DNA from: Methylovulum sp.
GTDB taxonomy: Bacteria; Pseudomonadota; Gammaproteobacteria; Methylococcales; Methylomonadaceae
Direction of reading: 5' to 3'
Assembly: GCA_028712695.1 (NCBI GenBank)
Contig: JAQTQZ010000032.1
Coordinates: forward strand, 1 to 39,083
Length of the DNA stretch: 39,083 nucleotides
Each line of letters starts with the position of its first letter. The first letter of the stretch is position 1. Below are positions 24,703 to 34,121 of this stretch, one piece after another. Under the pieces are notes generated by a model. The model worked only from the letters and a program-made list of their open reading frames with translations, had not been told where the DNA came from and did no database searches. The translations under genes and the position numbers were made by a program.

Positions 24703-27700
24703 AAGGCTTCAATATCACCGAATGGGCATTGGAACACCGCGCCTTTACCGGATTTATGATGCTGCTGCTGTTGCTGGGCGGGATTTTCGCCTACTTTCAA
24801 CTGCGCCAACGCGAAGACCCTGAATTCACGTTTCGGATCATGGTCGTCAAAACCCTGTATCCGGGGGCGACCGCGCGGGAAGTGGAGGAACAGCTCACTG
24901 ACCGCTTGGAGAAAAAAATCCAGGAATTGCCCAATCTGGATTATCTGCGCAGTTATTCAAAGCCGGGCGAATCGGTCATTTTCATCACCCCGCGTGAAGA
25001 TGCCAAACCCAGTGACATCCCTGACCTTTGGTATCAAGTCCGTAAAAAGGTTAGCGACATTAGCATGACGCTGCCACCCGGTATTATCGGGCCGTTTTTT
25101 AACGATGAGTTCGGCGACACCTATACCTTGCTTTATGCGTTTTCCGGCAGTGGTTTTAGTTACGCGGAACTGAAAAAAGTCGCGGATGCCGCCCGCCAAC
25201 AACTGCTGCGCATTGACGAAGTCGAAAAAATCGACCTGATTGGCATCCAAGATGAAAAGATTTTTGTCGAGTTTTCCGACCAGAGGCTAGTCCGGCTTGG
25301 CTTAGATCCCATCGCAGTGGCGCAAGCCCTAAAGGCCCAAAACGGCTTGCTGCCATCCGGTACGATAGTGTCCACCCAACGTGACTTGCCCATCCGCTTG
25401 ACCGGACAGTTCACTAGCGTGGATGAGGTGGCCTCCCTTCCGGTGCGCGTCGGCGGGCGGACTTTGCGGGTTGCCGATTTTGCCAAAATCACCCGTGCTT
25501 ATGTCGATCCGCCAGAAAACAAAATGCGCTTTAATGGCAAGGAGGCTATTGGCCTCGGCATCACGCTGAATAAAAAAGGCGATGCCCTGAAAGTCGGGCT
25601 AGCCCTTGAACAGGCCATGCAGCAATTTCAGAGCGACATTCCGGTTGGCATCGATGTCGGACTGGTCGCCAACCAACCCCAGGTGGTGAAGACACAAATG
25701 CGCGAGTTCGGCAGCACCTTTTTTGAAGCCTTGGCCTCGGTGCTGGTCGTCAGTTTCCTAAGCTTAGGGTTCCGCACCGGCTCGGTCGTCGCGCTGACCG
25801 TGCCGTTAGTGTTGGCGGCGACCTTGTTGTGCATGATGCTGTTAGGGATAGATTTGCACCGCATCTCCTTGAACGCGCTGATCCTTGCCTTGGGGCTGTT
25901 GGTTGACGATGCCATGATCGCCATTGAAATGATGGTGCGCAAACTGGAAGAAGGCTGGGATAGGATGCGGGCCGCGACTTACGCCTACCGCGTCACCGCG
26001 TTGCCGATGCTGACCGGCACCTTAATCACTATCGCCGGATTTTTGCCGGTGGGCTTGGCTAAATCGGCGGCGGGCGAATACACCGTAGCGATATTCCAAG
26101 TGGTCGGCATCTCGCTCTTGCTGTCCTGGTTGGGGGCGGTGATTTTTACGCCTTACTTGGGCTTTTTGCTATTGCAGGCCAAACCCAAGCGCGGCAACCA
26201 CGACCTGTTCGACACCCCATTTTATAAGCGGCTGCGGAGCTGGGTGGATGGCTGCCTGGAACACCGCACCAAAGTCATTGCCGCCACCGTTGTGCTGTTC
26301 GCTGTCGGCGTGGTGACCTTGACCAAAGTCCCCGAACAGTTCTTTCCCTTGTCCAACCGCCCTGAAGTCATCATCGACCTGTGGCTACCGGAAGGCAGCA
26401 CCTTCGCTAGGACTGAAGACGCGGCCAAACGTATGGAAGCAATGCTGGCGCAGGATGACGATGTCGTCAATTATGCCGCTTATATCGGTGGCGGTAGCCC
26501 ACGCTTCTTCCTGCTGATTGTGCAACAACTGGCGAACACCAATCTGGCGGAATTTGTCGTGATGACCAAAGACAACCACGCACGGGAGCGCGTCATGAAA
26601 CGCGTCCGGCAAGCCTTTGCGGATGATTTTGCCGGTGTGCGCGGCCGCGTCATGCGCCTGAATGTCGGGCCGCCGATGGATTATCCGTTAGTTTTTAGGG
26701 TGTTGGGTGAAAACCCAAACCGCGTCCGCGCCATTGCCGACCAAGTCGCAGCGGTGGTGCGTACTAACCCGAAAGCCGTCGATGTTAATGATGACTGGCA
26801 TGAACGCAGGCCGTCGTTCCGTCTACTGCTAGACCAAGACAAAGCCCGTGCTGTCGGGGTCTCGACGGCAAGCCTGTCGCAGACTTTGCAGGCACATTAC
26901 ACCGGGTTGCCTATCGGGCAATTCCGTGACAACGACAAGCTGATCGACATCGTTTGGCGGGCGGAACAACGCTTGCGTAGCGCCGCCGATGAATTGCCGG
27001 ACATCATGGTGCCGGCGGCTAACGGTACGTCGGCGTCACTCGCGCAGTTTGTCACGTTTGAAACCGTGTTCGAAGACGGCGTGCGCTGGCGCCGCGACCG
27101 CTTTCCGGCAATTTCGGTACGCGCCGATGTGATCGATGGTGCATTGGCGCCCGATGTGGCGGGGGAAATTATCCCACAGTTGCAACCCTTGCAAGCGCAA
27201 CTGCCGCCCGGTTATTTCATTGAAACGGGGGCGGCCAAAGAAGATGCGTGGACGGCACAAAAATCCATCCTGATCTGGATACCGCTGGTGGTGATCGTCA
27301 CCTTGGTGCTGTTGATGATACAGCTGCAAAACCTGTCCCGCACCTTGCTGGTGTTCGTCACCGCCCCGCTGGGGGTAATTGGCGCGGCCTTCGCCTTACT
27401 GCTGTTCGGCGCACCGTTTGGCTTTGTCGCCTTGCTCGGCATCATCGCACTGGCGGGTATGATTATGCGCAATTCGGTCATTCTGGTGGATCAGATCGAA
27501 CAGGATGAAAAGGCCGGACGGGATACCTGGAACGCCATCGTCGAATCCACAGTGCGGCGTTTCCGACCGATTATGCTGACGGCAGCGGCGGCGATTCTGG
27601 CGATGATCCCGCTGTCCCGCAACGACTTCTTCGGCCCGCAGGCCATCGCCATCATGGGCGGCTTGACCATTGCCACCGTGTTGACGGTGTTTTTCCTGCC

Positions 27701-27803
27701 AGCCTTGTATGCGGCTTGGTTTCGGGTAAAACGAAAACCCATTGATAGCGATGCGGCAGGGTTTGCTCCAAGCGCTTTTGAATCAGGAGACACACATGAT
27801 TAA
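24699..27803 (+). CDS. RND efflux pump inner-membrane subunit (HAE1 family)
   Basis: A 1034-residue proton-driven exporter paralogous to that at 10579-13734; the N-terminal parts align closely (IPDLWYQVRKKVSDI here, IPELWYQVRKKIGDI there). It has the N-terminal helix (GFMMLLLLLGGIFAYFQL), porter loops (EDPEFTFRIMVVKTLYPGA), the proton-relay motif GLLVDDAMIAIEMM and the C-terminal bundle (FGFVALLGIIALAGMIMRNS). Its stop lies 8 bp inside the beginning of the outer-membrane channel gene. Controlled, on context, by the MarR protein upstream. Substrate unknown. Confidence 0.95.
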   Translation: MKGFNITEWALEHRAFTGFMMLLLLLGGIFAYFQLRQREDPEFTFRIMVVKTLYPGATAREVEEQLTDRLEKKIQELPNLDYLRSYSKPGESVIFITPREDAKPSDIPDLWYQVRKKVSDISMTLPPGIIGPFFNDEFGDTYTLLYAFSGSGFSYAELKKVADAARQQLLRIDEVEKIDLIGIQDEKIFVEFSDQRLVRLGLDPIAVAQALKAQNGLLPSGTIVSTQRDLPIRLTGQFTSVDEVASLPVRVGGRTLRVADFAKITRAYVDPPENKMRFNGKEAIGLGITLNKKGDALKVGLALEQAMQQFQSDIPVGIDVGLVANQPQVVKTQMREFGSTFFEALASVLVVSFLSLGFRTGSVVALTVPLVLAATLLCMMLLGIDLHRISLNALILALGLLVDDAMIAIEMMVRKLEEGWDRMRAATYAYRVTALPMLTGTLITIAGFLPVGLAKSAAGEYTVAIFQVVGISLLLSWLGAVIFTPYLGFLLLQAKPKRGNHDLFDTPFYKRLRSWVDGCLEHRTKVIAATVVLFAVGVVTLTKVPEQFFPLSNRPEVIIDLWLPEGSTFARTEDAAKRMEAMLAQDDDVVNYAAYIGGGSPRFFLLIVQQLANTNLAEFVVMTKDNHARERVMKRVRQAFADDFAGVRGRVMRLNVGPPMDYPLVFRVLGENPNRVRAIADQVAAVVRTNPKAVDVNDDWHERRPSFRLLLDQDKARAVGVSTASLSQTLQAHYTGLPIGQFRDNDKLIDIVWRAEQRLRSAADELPDIMVPAANGTSASLAQFVTFETVFEDGVRWRRDRFPAISVRADVIDGALAPDVAGEIIPQLQPLQAQLPPGYFIETGAAKEDAWTAQKSILIWIPLVVIVTLVLLMIQLQNLSRTLLVFVTAPLGVIGAAFALLLFGAPFGFVALLGIIALAGMIMRNSVILVDQIEQDEKAGRDTWNAIVESTVRRFRPIMLTAAAAILAMIPLSRNDFFGPQAIAIMGGLTIATVLTVFFLPALYAAWFRVKRKPIDSDAAGFAPSAFESGDTHD

Positions 27804-29223
27804 GCGATATTCGACAACCGCCACGGTGTTGGCGATGGCTTTGTTATCAGCTTGCACACCGACGCGGGTAAACGCGCCGCTATCCCTATCCAGTCCGCCA
27901 GATTGGCATCAGGCATCGGTTGTCCTGCGCCAATCTGATCCGGCAGACCTTAAAAAATGGTGGCAAGGGTTTAAAGACCCGCAATTGGATAGTTTAATTG
28001 CGCAGGCATTGGCCGCCAACCACGACCTAAAAATCGCAACGTCCCGGGTGCGGGAAGCCAAGGCAATGGTCATCGTCGTCGAATCGGCACTGTATCCCAG
28101 CCTTGATTTCTCGTTATCGGGTGGCCGGGAAAAACGCATAGACCGGGTTATCGGCGTGCCGGGCCAACAGGGGGTGGAGCTGATCACACCGACTGCCGAT
28201 ATAGTCACGGGCGGCCTGTCGGCGCGTTGGGAAATCGACGTTTTTGGCAGCAGGCATTTACAAGCAGAGGGGGCTTCAGCCCAAGCCGAAGGGATACAAG
28301 CGGCGCGGCATGCCGTGCAAGTAGGATTGCTGGCCCAAATGGCGGGCAATTATCTGGAACTGCGGGGCGTACAAGAACGCAACGGCATCCTGCGCAAAAA
28401 TATCGCCCTCCAAACGGAACGGCTAAGGACGGTACAGGCTTTTTTTCGGGCTGGCTTAGCCAACGAAACCGAGGTGGCCCGCCAGCAAACCTTATTGCAC
28501 AGCACTGAAGCCGCACTGCCGCCATTGACGGCAAGTGAAGCGACGCTTATCCATCGTTTGGGTGTATTGTTGGGCGAGCCGCCAGGGCAATTGGCATCCC
28601 GACTTAGCAAAGTGACAGCCCAACCACCAAGCTTGCCGAAAATCCCCAAGCTGCTGCCGTCCAGCTTATTATCGCAACGCCCTGATTTACAGTTTGCCCA
28701 AACCGAAGTACGGGCGGCGGCGGCGAATTTGGGCGCGGCACGGGCCGATTTGTTGCCGAAATTTACGCTGGCGGCAAGTGGTGGATACGGCGCGCTGAGC
28801 GTCGGCGGCTTTCCAAGTTTGGCGGACAGTGTCTATGCGCTAGGCTCGGGGCTTACCGCGCCGATATTCAATGCAGGCCGCATCCGGAGCCAGATTACCG
28901 CCGCCGATGCAAGGCTGGCCCAAGTTGCCACAAACTACGAGAAAGCCTTTTTGCTGGCGTTGGAAGACGTGGAAAATGCCTATGTTGCCCATAGCTCGTC
29001 ACTGGCGCAAGGCGAACGCCTAGCCCAAGCCGACATAACGGCAGCAACTGCTTGCCAGTTTGCCCAAGCCTTATATCAGCGTGGCATGGGCGATTACTTA
29101 TCGGTGCTTGATGCCCAACGTACCCAGCTTGCAATCAAAGATGAGCAGGCCAAGTCCGAAACGGCGGTGCGGGTTGCCTTAGTCTCGCTTTATCGGGCGT
29201 TTGGCGGCGGCTGGAGCCTATAA
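27796..29223 (+). CDS. NodT-type outer-membrane efflux lipoprotein
   Basis: A 475-residue channel of the OprM/NodT branch of the TolC superfamily. The signal peptide carries a lipobox (LAMALLSACTP), so the protein is lipid-anchored in the outer membrane, unlike the TolC protein at 9142-10488. Family motifs include KWWQGFKDPQLDSLIAQALA near the start, the alpha-helical repeat LLAQMAGNYLELRG, LSQRPDLQFAQTEVRAAAANLGAARADLLPK split across the middle, and TAPIFNAGRIRSQI. The ATG at 27796 is chosen for its AGGAG ribosome-binding site (27785-27789) and lipobox distance; it overlaps the pump gene's end. Last gene of the operon. Confidence 0.93.
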   Translation: MIKRYSTTATVLAMALLSACTPTRVNAPLSLSSPPDWHQASVVLRQSDPADLKKWWQGFKDPQLDSLIAQALAANHDLKIATSRVREAKAMVIVVESALYPSLDFSLSGGREKRIDRVIGVPGQQGVELITPTADIVTGGLSARWEIDVFGSRHLQAEGASAQAEGIQAARHAVQVGLLAQMAGNYLELRGVQERNGILRKNIALQTERLRTVQAFFRAGLANETEVARQQTLLHSTEAALPPLTASEATLIHRLGVLLGEPPGQLASRLSKVTAQPPSLPKIPKLLPSSLLSQRPDLQFAQTEVRAAAANLGAARADLLPKFTLAASGGYGALSVGGFPSLADSVYALGSGLTAPIFNAGRIRSQITAADARLAQVATNYEKAFLLALEDVENAYVAHSSSLAQGERLAQADITAATACQFAQALYQRGMGDYLSVLDAQRTQLAIKDEQAKSETAVRVALVSLYRAFGGGWSL

Positions 29224-29252
29224 ACCGCCTGCGGCTGGTGTCGATAAAAACC

Positions 29253-29615
29253 TCAGTTGTCCTGGGCGTAGTGTGCGTAGGCCTTTATTACTTTTCCGCT
29301 GGCGTTAAAATGGAACACTTCCGCCGATAGGCCACGGACTCCTCGGTAATAAAGGGTAATGCTGTCTACGCCGACGAGCGTCGTGGACAACTCAAAATGA
29401 AGGTTGGGGGCCCGTTGCAGCGCCTTAGCCCAATAAGCGCCAATCGCCTCTTTTCCTGTCAATAGGCCTGACGGTTCTTCAGCAACCGTGACAATCATCG
29501 GTGACAACATGGCAAAATCATCCGTGTAATGGGACAAAATACGGTCAATATCATGGTTATTCCACGCATCAATCCAGTCAGCAGCAAAATGGTCAGCGAA
29601 TTTCTTATCTATCAT
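29253..29615 (-). CDS. SnoaL/NTF2-like protein
   Basis: A 120-residue protein with the cone-shaped NTF2-like fold: DWIDAWNNHDIDRILSHYTDDF, then GKEAIGAYWAKAL and the closing strands SITLYYRGVRG and AEVFHFNASGKVIKAYAHY. Members include small ketosteroid-isomerase-like enzymes and ligand-binding proteins of unknown role; no catalytic assignment is possible here. A GAGGTGA ribosome-binding site lies just before the ATG at 29615, so the longer frame to 29654 is not used. The gene is convergent with the efflux operon, 29 bp from its end. Confidence 0.85.
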   Translation of the reverse strand: MIDKKFADHFAADWIDAWNNHDIDRILSHYTDDFAMLSPMIVTVAEEPSGLLTGKEAIGAYWAKALQRAPNLHFELSTTLVGVDSITLYYRGVRGLSAEVFHFNASGKVIKAYAHYAQDN

Positions 29616-29705
29616 AGTCACCTCTACGTAATGGGAATGCCTATCGCCAGACATTAACTTTTCTGGGACAATCCATTGTCAATATCTATAGCGCAATCCT
29701 CAATA

Positions 29706-29755
29706 ATCGGATTTGAAAAAGCTAGCGGCTATAGTTATCCGCTTTTTCTAATCCG
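29706..29755. repeat. Imperfect long hairpin next to an IS30 remnant
   Basis: TCGGATT..GAAAAAGC (from 29706) and its complement CCGCTTTTTCTAATCCGA (29738-29755) pair over about 18 bp with one mismatch and a 2-nt bulge. It lies just ahead of the IS30-like fragment and may be linked to that element or to the promoter region of the divergent SnoaL-like gene. Confidence 0.6.
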
Positions 29756-29774
29756 ACCAAAGACGAAAAAGCAC

Positions 29775-29957
29775 ATGAAGGACTATAAGCCGCTAAACCG
29801 GACTCAAAGATACCAGATTGAGGTGTTAAAGAAAGCAGGAAGAGATAGCGGAATTGTCAGAGTGCCAGCCGCCACGATCAACTGGGGGCTAGCTCGGAAT
29901 AAAATCAAGGAAGTACCGCCCCTGCGACTGCGTGGATGCCAGGCGGTAAGGCCATAA
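29775..29957 (+). pseudogene. IS30-family transposase N-terminal fragment
   Basis: The reading frame from the ATG at 29775 gives MKDYKPLNRTQRYQIEVLKKAG followed by a degraded helix-turn-helix ending INWGLARNK. This matches the start of IS30-family transposases (YxxLTxxQRYQI...AG...STISRELxRN) but stops about 60 residues in; the DDE catalytic domain (well over 200 further residues) is absent. It is the remnant of an insertion sequence. The recognition helix is shortened by a few residues, so it is unlikely to be functional. Confidence 0.6.
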
Positions 29958-30347
29958 TCGTTATTAAACTAGCCCTTCAACCGATTGCAGGTGTTTTCGG
30001 AGGCGGTTCGCGAGTGCTTAAACCCTTCAGCAACCTTCCCCATTAATCTTGTGACCCCGTCTGATTTTGGTAAAATTTTGCATTGTTAACACACTGGGCT
30101 ACTCCGGTAAAAAAAACCGGTGATTAAACAACTTGGGACGGGCATTTTTCAATGCTGTTTTCCCTTGGATACCGGATAGCTTTGCGGGCTGGTTAACAAT
30201 TACAAATCTGTCTTTAACAGTGTCCGGTTTAATTAAACCATTTTGCTTGCCACACGATTAATGACGGCGGATGATAGGGAAATAGTTTAGAAGCGACTTG
30301 ATATTACTACTCAGGCAACTCCTGCAACAACATTAATTGAGATTTTC
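29958..30347. other. Leader region of the hydrogenase-4-like operon
   Basis: About 390 bp without a gene. It holds a short hairpin CCGGT/ACCGG around an A-run (30104-30120) and a perfect 14-bp palindrome GGTTTAATTAAACC (30226-30239) that could be an operator. No convincing sigma-70 or sigma-54 promoter could be picked out by eye, but the operon promoter should lie here. Confidence 0.4.
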
Positions 30348-32474
30348 ATGATCCTACTATTAGCTTATGGTGCGGTGCTGTTCAGTTTTGCCTCCGGTTT
30401 GCTGGCGTTGATGATGGATCAGCGGCAGGTTTTGCTGGGGCTTAGCCAATATTGGTTTAAAACATTTCCGCATAACCATCAATATGGCCGGTCCGTGCTT
30501 GAGGGCCGTTTGCAGGAAGCGCATTACCCGGACGCGCTTCGGCAAGCGGTGTTCGGGTTATTGGGGCTGTCCGGCATGTTTGCTGTCCTGGCCGGTTTGG
30601 GTGTGATGGTTGGTAAAGAAGCCTTTACTGACCAAATCAGTTTAGGCTTGCCTTGGTTGCCTTGGCATGTCCGTTTTGACAGTTTGTCCGGGTTCTTCTA
30701 TTTGATTATCGGTATTGGCGTGGGGGCGGTCAGCCTTTATGGCCCGGGCTATGTCCGTGCTTATGACGAAGGCCAACATCCTTTTGCAGCCTTGGGCTTG
30801 TTTACCGGATTGTTTGTTTCTGGCATGTTGTTGGTGTTGTTGGCCGATGACGCCTTTTTCTTCATGATTGCCTGGGAATTGATGTCGGTCGCCAGTTACT
30901 TCCTGGTGGCGTTCCAACATGAAAACCCGGCCAATCGCCGTGCCGCCTTCCTGTATTTGTTGATGGCGGAAGTCGGTGCCTTGGCCATTATTTTGGGTTT
31001 CGGCGTGCTGGCCAGTTTTTCTGACGGCTTTACGTTTGATGCCTTGCGGGAGGCAAAATTATCAAGCACTTGGGCCAGTATCGCTTTTGTGCTCGCCTTG
31101 CTGGGGTTTGGCATGAAGGCCGGGGTCGTTCCTATCCACGTATGGTTGCCAGAAGCGCATCCGGTGGCGCCCTCGCATATTTCCGCGCTGATGAGCGGCG
31201 TGATGCTAAAAGTCGCGCTCTATGGGTTGATCCGCTTTTGTTATGATTTGATCGGTGATGTCCATTGGCAATGGGGGGTGGTGCTATTGATTGTCGGCAC
31301 TGTTTCGGCGTTGGGCGGTATCTTGTATGCGATGATGCAGGTCAATTTAAAACGGCTTTTGGCTTACAGTTCCGTTGAAAATATCGGCATTATTTTTATG
31401 GTTCTAGGTTTGTCGATGATTTTTATGGATAACGGCCAGCCGCAACTGGCGGCCTTGGGCTTTCTGGCGGCGTTGTTCCATGCTTTCAACCATGCCTTGT
31501 TCAAAAATTTGTTGTTCCTGGGTGCAGGCATCCTCCAGCATCAAACGCATGAGTTGAATATCGACCTGATGGGCGGTTTGATCAGACGTATGCCGCATAC
31601 CAGCAAGTTATTTTTGGTTGGCTGTATGAGCATTTCGTCCTTGCCTTTGTTTAATGGCTTTGTTTCGGAATGGCTGGCTTTCCAGACCGCATTGCAGGTT
31701 GATGTGCTGGACAATGGCGTGTTACGCAGTTTGATCCCGGTTGCCGCCGCCGCCCTGGCGTTGACGGCCGCGCTGGCGGCGGCGTGTTTTGTCAAGGTGT
31801 TCGGCATGATCTTTTTGGGGCAGTCGCGTTCACGCCACTGTGACAATGCCCATGAAGTTGACGATCAAGGGATGTTGGCAGGCCCCTCCCTGCTGGCGGG
31901 ATTATGTTTTTTAATCGGCATTTTTCCTGGCGTGATTATTAGCTTGCTCAACAGCGTTGCCGGTCAACTGCTAGGACAAACCCTGCCGAATGATTCCGCG
32001 CTGGGTTGGTTATGGCTAGCGCCGGTTTCCGCCAAGCAGGCATCTTATTCACCGCCTTTGGTGCTGATAGCCGCCTTGATTGCCGGTTGTATCAGTTTTT
32101 GGTATTTGCGGCGTAACCCTGCCACGGTGATGCGCCGGGCGGAGCCTTGGGATTGCGGTTTTGGTGGCTTGACACCACGTATGCAGTATAGTTGCCATGC
32201 GTTTACCATGCCTTTCCGGCGTATTTTTGCCAACGCCTGGATTGTTGACGAGCGGATCGACAAAGACCTGCAAGGCGCCATGGACCAGGATGTTGCCGCC
32301 ATCCGTTATCAATTGCATATCCAGGACCATAGCTGGCCAAGGCTCTATGAACCTATTGCACGCGGGGTGGACCGTTTGGCCAGACAGGTGGGGCGTATCC
32401 AAACAGGCAATATCCGGACTTATCTCGGTTATTCGTTTGCAACTTTACTGCTACTGTTATGGGTGGTCAGCTAA
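30348..32474 (+). CDS. hyfB: HyfB-like antiporter-type membrane subunit
   Basis: A 708-residue subunit related to HyfB/HycC and to the NuoL/M/N antiporter-like parts of complex I. It has about 16 hydrophobic helices. Residues expected for proton movement are present: Glu177 in AWELMSVASYF (helix 5), Lys257 in GFGMKAGVVPIH (helix 7) and the motif HVWLPEAHPVAPSHISALMSG. It is a little longer than E. coli HyfB (about 670), with the extra length partly in the C-terminal loop (RRAEPWDCGFGGLTPRMQYS, conserved in this branch). First gene of a six-gene unit; it would form part of the membrane arm. Confidence 0.93.
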   Translation: MILLLAYGAVLFSFASGLLALMMDQRQVLLGLSQYWFKTFPHNHQYGRSVLEGRLQEAHYPDALRQAVFGLLGLSGMFAVLAGLGVMVGKEAFTDQISLGLPWLPWHVRFDSLSGFFYLIIGIGVGAVSLYGPGYVRAYDEGQHPFAALGLFTGLFVSGMLLVLLADDAFFFMIAWELMSVASYFLVAFQHENPANRRAAFLYLLMAEVGALAIILGFGVLASFSDGFTFDALREAKLSSTWASIAFVLALLGFGMKAGVVPIHVWLPEAHPVAPSHISALMSGVMLKVALYGLIRFCYDLIGDVHWQWGVVLLIVGTVSALGGILYAMMQVNLKRLLAYSSVENIGIIFMVLGLSMIFMDNGQPQLAALGFLAALFHAFNHALFKNLLFLGAGILQHQTHELNIDLMGGLIRRMPHTSKLFLVGCMSISSLPLFNGFVSEWLAFQTALQVDVLDNGVLRSLIPVAAAALALTAALAAACFVKVFGMIFLGQSRSRHCDNAHEVDDQGMLAGPSLLAGLCFLIGIFPGVIISLLNSVAGQLLGQTLPNDSALGWLWLAPVSAKQASYSPPLVLIAALIAGCISFWYLRRNPATVMRRAEPWDCGFGGLTPRMQYSCHAFTMPFRRIFANAWIVDERIDKDLQGAMDQDVAAIRYQLHIQDHSWPRLYEPIARGVDRLARQVGRIQTGNIRTYLGYSFATLLLLLWVVS

Positions 32475-32499
32475 TGGTTTCAAATGTAGGGGGAACCCA

Positions 32500-33444
32500 A
32501 TGAACTGGTTGATCGCCATGTTACAAACCACGCTATTTGTCGCGCTGGCACCATTATTGGCGGGTTGGCTCAAGTGCTGCAAATGCCGCTTGCAAAACCG
32601 TAAAGCACCGTCGCTTTTTCAACCTTACCGGGATTTGATCAAGTTGACCCATAAACAACCGGTCGTTGCCGGGCAGGCCTCATGGTTATTCACTATCGCC
32701 CCATACCTGGTGTTTTCGGCAACGGTGCTGGCGGCAACAGTGGTGCCATTGATAGCGGTCGATTTGCCAACCTCCGCTAGCGCCGATGTCATTGTTATGG
32801 TGGGTTTTTTTGCCTTCGCCCGGTTTTTTCTGGCCTTAGCGGGGCTGGACATTGGCACTGCTTTTGGCGGCATGGGTTCGTCCAGGGAAATGACCATTTC
32901 ATCGCTGGCGGAACCAGCGATGCTGATGGCTATTTTTACCCTGACCATGACCGCCTCAACGACGAACTTATCGGTCGCCATCAACCATGTGCTCAATGAT
33001 GGCCTGATGTTGCGGCCCTCGTTTGTGTTTGCGTTGTTGGCCCTGATACTGGTCGCCATCGCGGAAACCGGACGCATTCCTGTCGATAACCCGTCCACGC
33101 ATCTGGAGCTGACCATGATCCATGAGGCGATGATCCTGGAATACAGCGGCCGCCATTTGGCGCTGATTGAATGGGCTAGCCAGCTCAAACTCATGCTCTA
33201 TGGCGTCTTGATCGCGAATATTTTTTTCCCGTGGGGTATCGCTGAAACCTTCACTGCACAAGCCTTAGGCTACGGTTTGCTGGCGATTATCGGCAAGCTC
33301 GCCGTCTTGGCGATATTTCTTGCGCTAGCAGAGACCTTGGTGGCAAAAATGCGTTTGTTTCGGGTGCAGGAGTACCTCAGTTTTGCCTATCTGTTAGGGC
33401 TGCTGGGTATGTTGAGCCACATCATTTTGGAGGCGTCACGCTAA
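32500..33444 (+). CDS. hyfC: HyfC/HycD-like (NuoH-type) membrane subunit
   Basis: A 314-residue subunit equivalent to NuoH of complex I and HycD/HyfC of group 4 hydrogenases (about 310 residues), which anchors the hydrophilic arm to the membrane. Eight helices are visible. Characteristic stretches are LFQPYRDLIKLTHKQPV near the start and AETGRIPVDNPSTHLELTMIHE, the acidic cytoplasmic loop conserved in this family. The frame is open for 100 codons further upstream inside hyfB, but the ATG at 32500, behind a GGGGGA ribosome-binding site, gives the family's normal start. It ends in a TAATG overlap with the next gene. Confidence 0.93.
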   Translation: MNWLIAMLQTTLFVALAPLLAGWLKCCKCRLQNRKAPSLFQPYRDLIKLTHKQPVVAGQASWLFTIAPYLVFSATVLAATVVPLIAVDLPTSASADVIVMVGFFAFARFFLALAGLDIGTAFGGMGSSREMTISSLAEPAMLMAIFTLTMTASTTNLSVAINHVLNDGLMLRPSFVFALLALILVAIAETGRIPVDNPSTHLELTMIHEAMILEYSGRHLALIEWASQLKLMLYGVLIANIFFPWGIAETFTAQALGYGLLAIIGKLAVLAIFLALAETLVAKMRLFRVQEYLSFAYLLGLLGMLSHIILEASR

Positions 33445-34121
33445 TGGATATTGAACAACAGGATTTTTATACCCAGGCCATTTTATCCCTGGCGGCATTG
33501 GTGGGCCTCACCTCGTTTCTGATGTTAGGGCAAGGACGTTTGTTACGGCTGATCTTTATCTTTGCCATGCAGGGGTTTTTATTGACCTTGACTGCGGCAT
33601 TGGCGGCCTACAGTTTGGATAATCCCCATCTGTATATTTCGGCGGTGCTGAGCTTAGTGTTAAAGGTTATTTTTATTCCGTGGATGTTGCGGCGTGAAGT
33701 CATACAAATGCAAGCCCACCGCGATATCGAAGCCTTGCACAACAAAACCACGGTGATGCTGGGCGGGGCCAGCCTAATGGTGTTCAGTTATTACGTGTTG
33801 CATCCTATCGTGCAAACCACCTCGCCGGTCATGTTGAATGCCTTGGCGGTCAGCCTTTCCGTGGTGCTGTTAGGCATGCTGCTGATGATCTCCCATCGGC
33901 AGGCCGTCGCCCACGTCGTGGGTTTTATGGCTATAGAAAACGGCCTATTTTTTGCCGCTATCGTCGCCACCAATGGTATGCCGATGGTGGTGGAGCTGGG
34001 TGTGGCTTTTGATGTGCTGGTGGCTGCGGTGTTGTTCGGTATTTTCTTCTTTCACATACGCACCAGTATTGATTCGCTGGATGTGGATAGGTTAAACCGC
34101 TTGCATGAGGTGGATAAATGA
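33444..34121 (+). CDS. hyfE: HyfE-like membrane subunit
   Basis: A 225-residue, almost wholly membrane-embedded protein, similar in size and pattern to E. coli HyfE (216), whose C-terminal part corresponds to NuoK of complex I. Helices include ILSLAALVGLTSFLML, LIFIFAMQGFLLTLTAALAAY, VLSLVLKVIFIPWMLRR (the LxLKVxxIPW pattern is typical of HyfE) and IENGLFFAAIVATNGMP with its conserved glutamate. The start codon overlaps the stop of hyfC, and the last codons overlap hyfF by 4 bp, so the genes are translationally coupled. Confidence 0.9.
   Translation: MDIEQQDFYTQAILSLAALVGLTSFLMLGQGRLLRLIFIFAMQGFLLTLTAALAAYSLDNPHLYISAVLSLVLKVIFIPWMLRREVIQMQAHRDIEALHNKTTVMLGGASLMVFSYYVLHPIVQTTSPVMLNALAVSLSVVLLGMLLMISHRQAVAHVVGFMAIENGLFFAAIVATNGMPMVVELGVAFDVLVAAVLFGIFFFHIRTSIDSLDVDRLNRLHEVDK

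Noticed and set aside
30067-30082. Possible sigma-54 promoter (TTGG...TTGCA) before the hydrogenase-4-like operon
   Set aside because: GG and GC elements are 9 bp apart; sigma-54 promoters need 10, and the rest of the consensus is missing.
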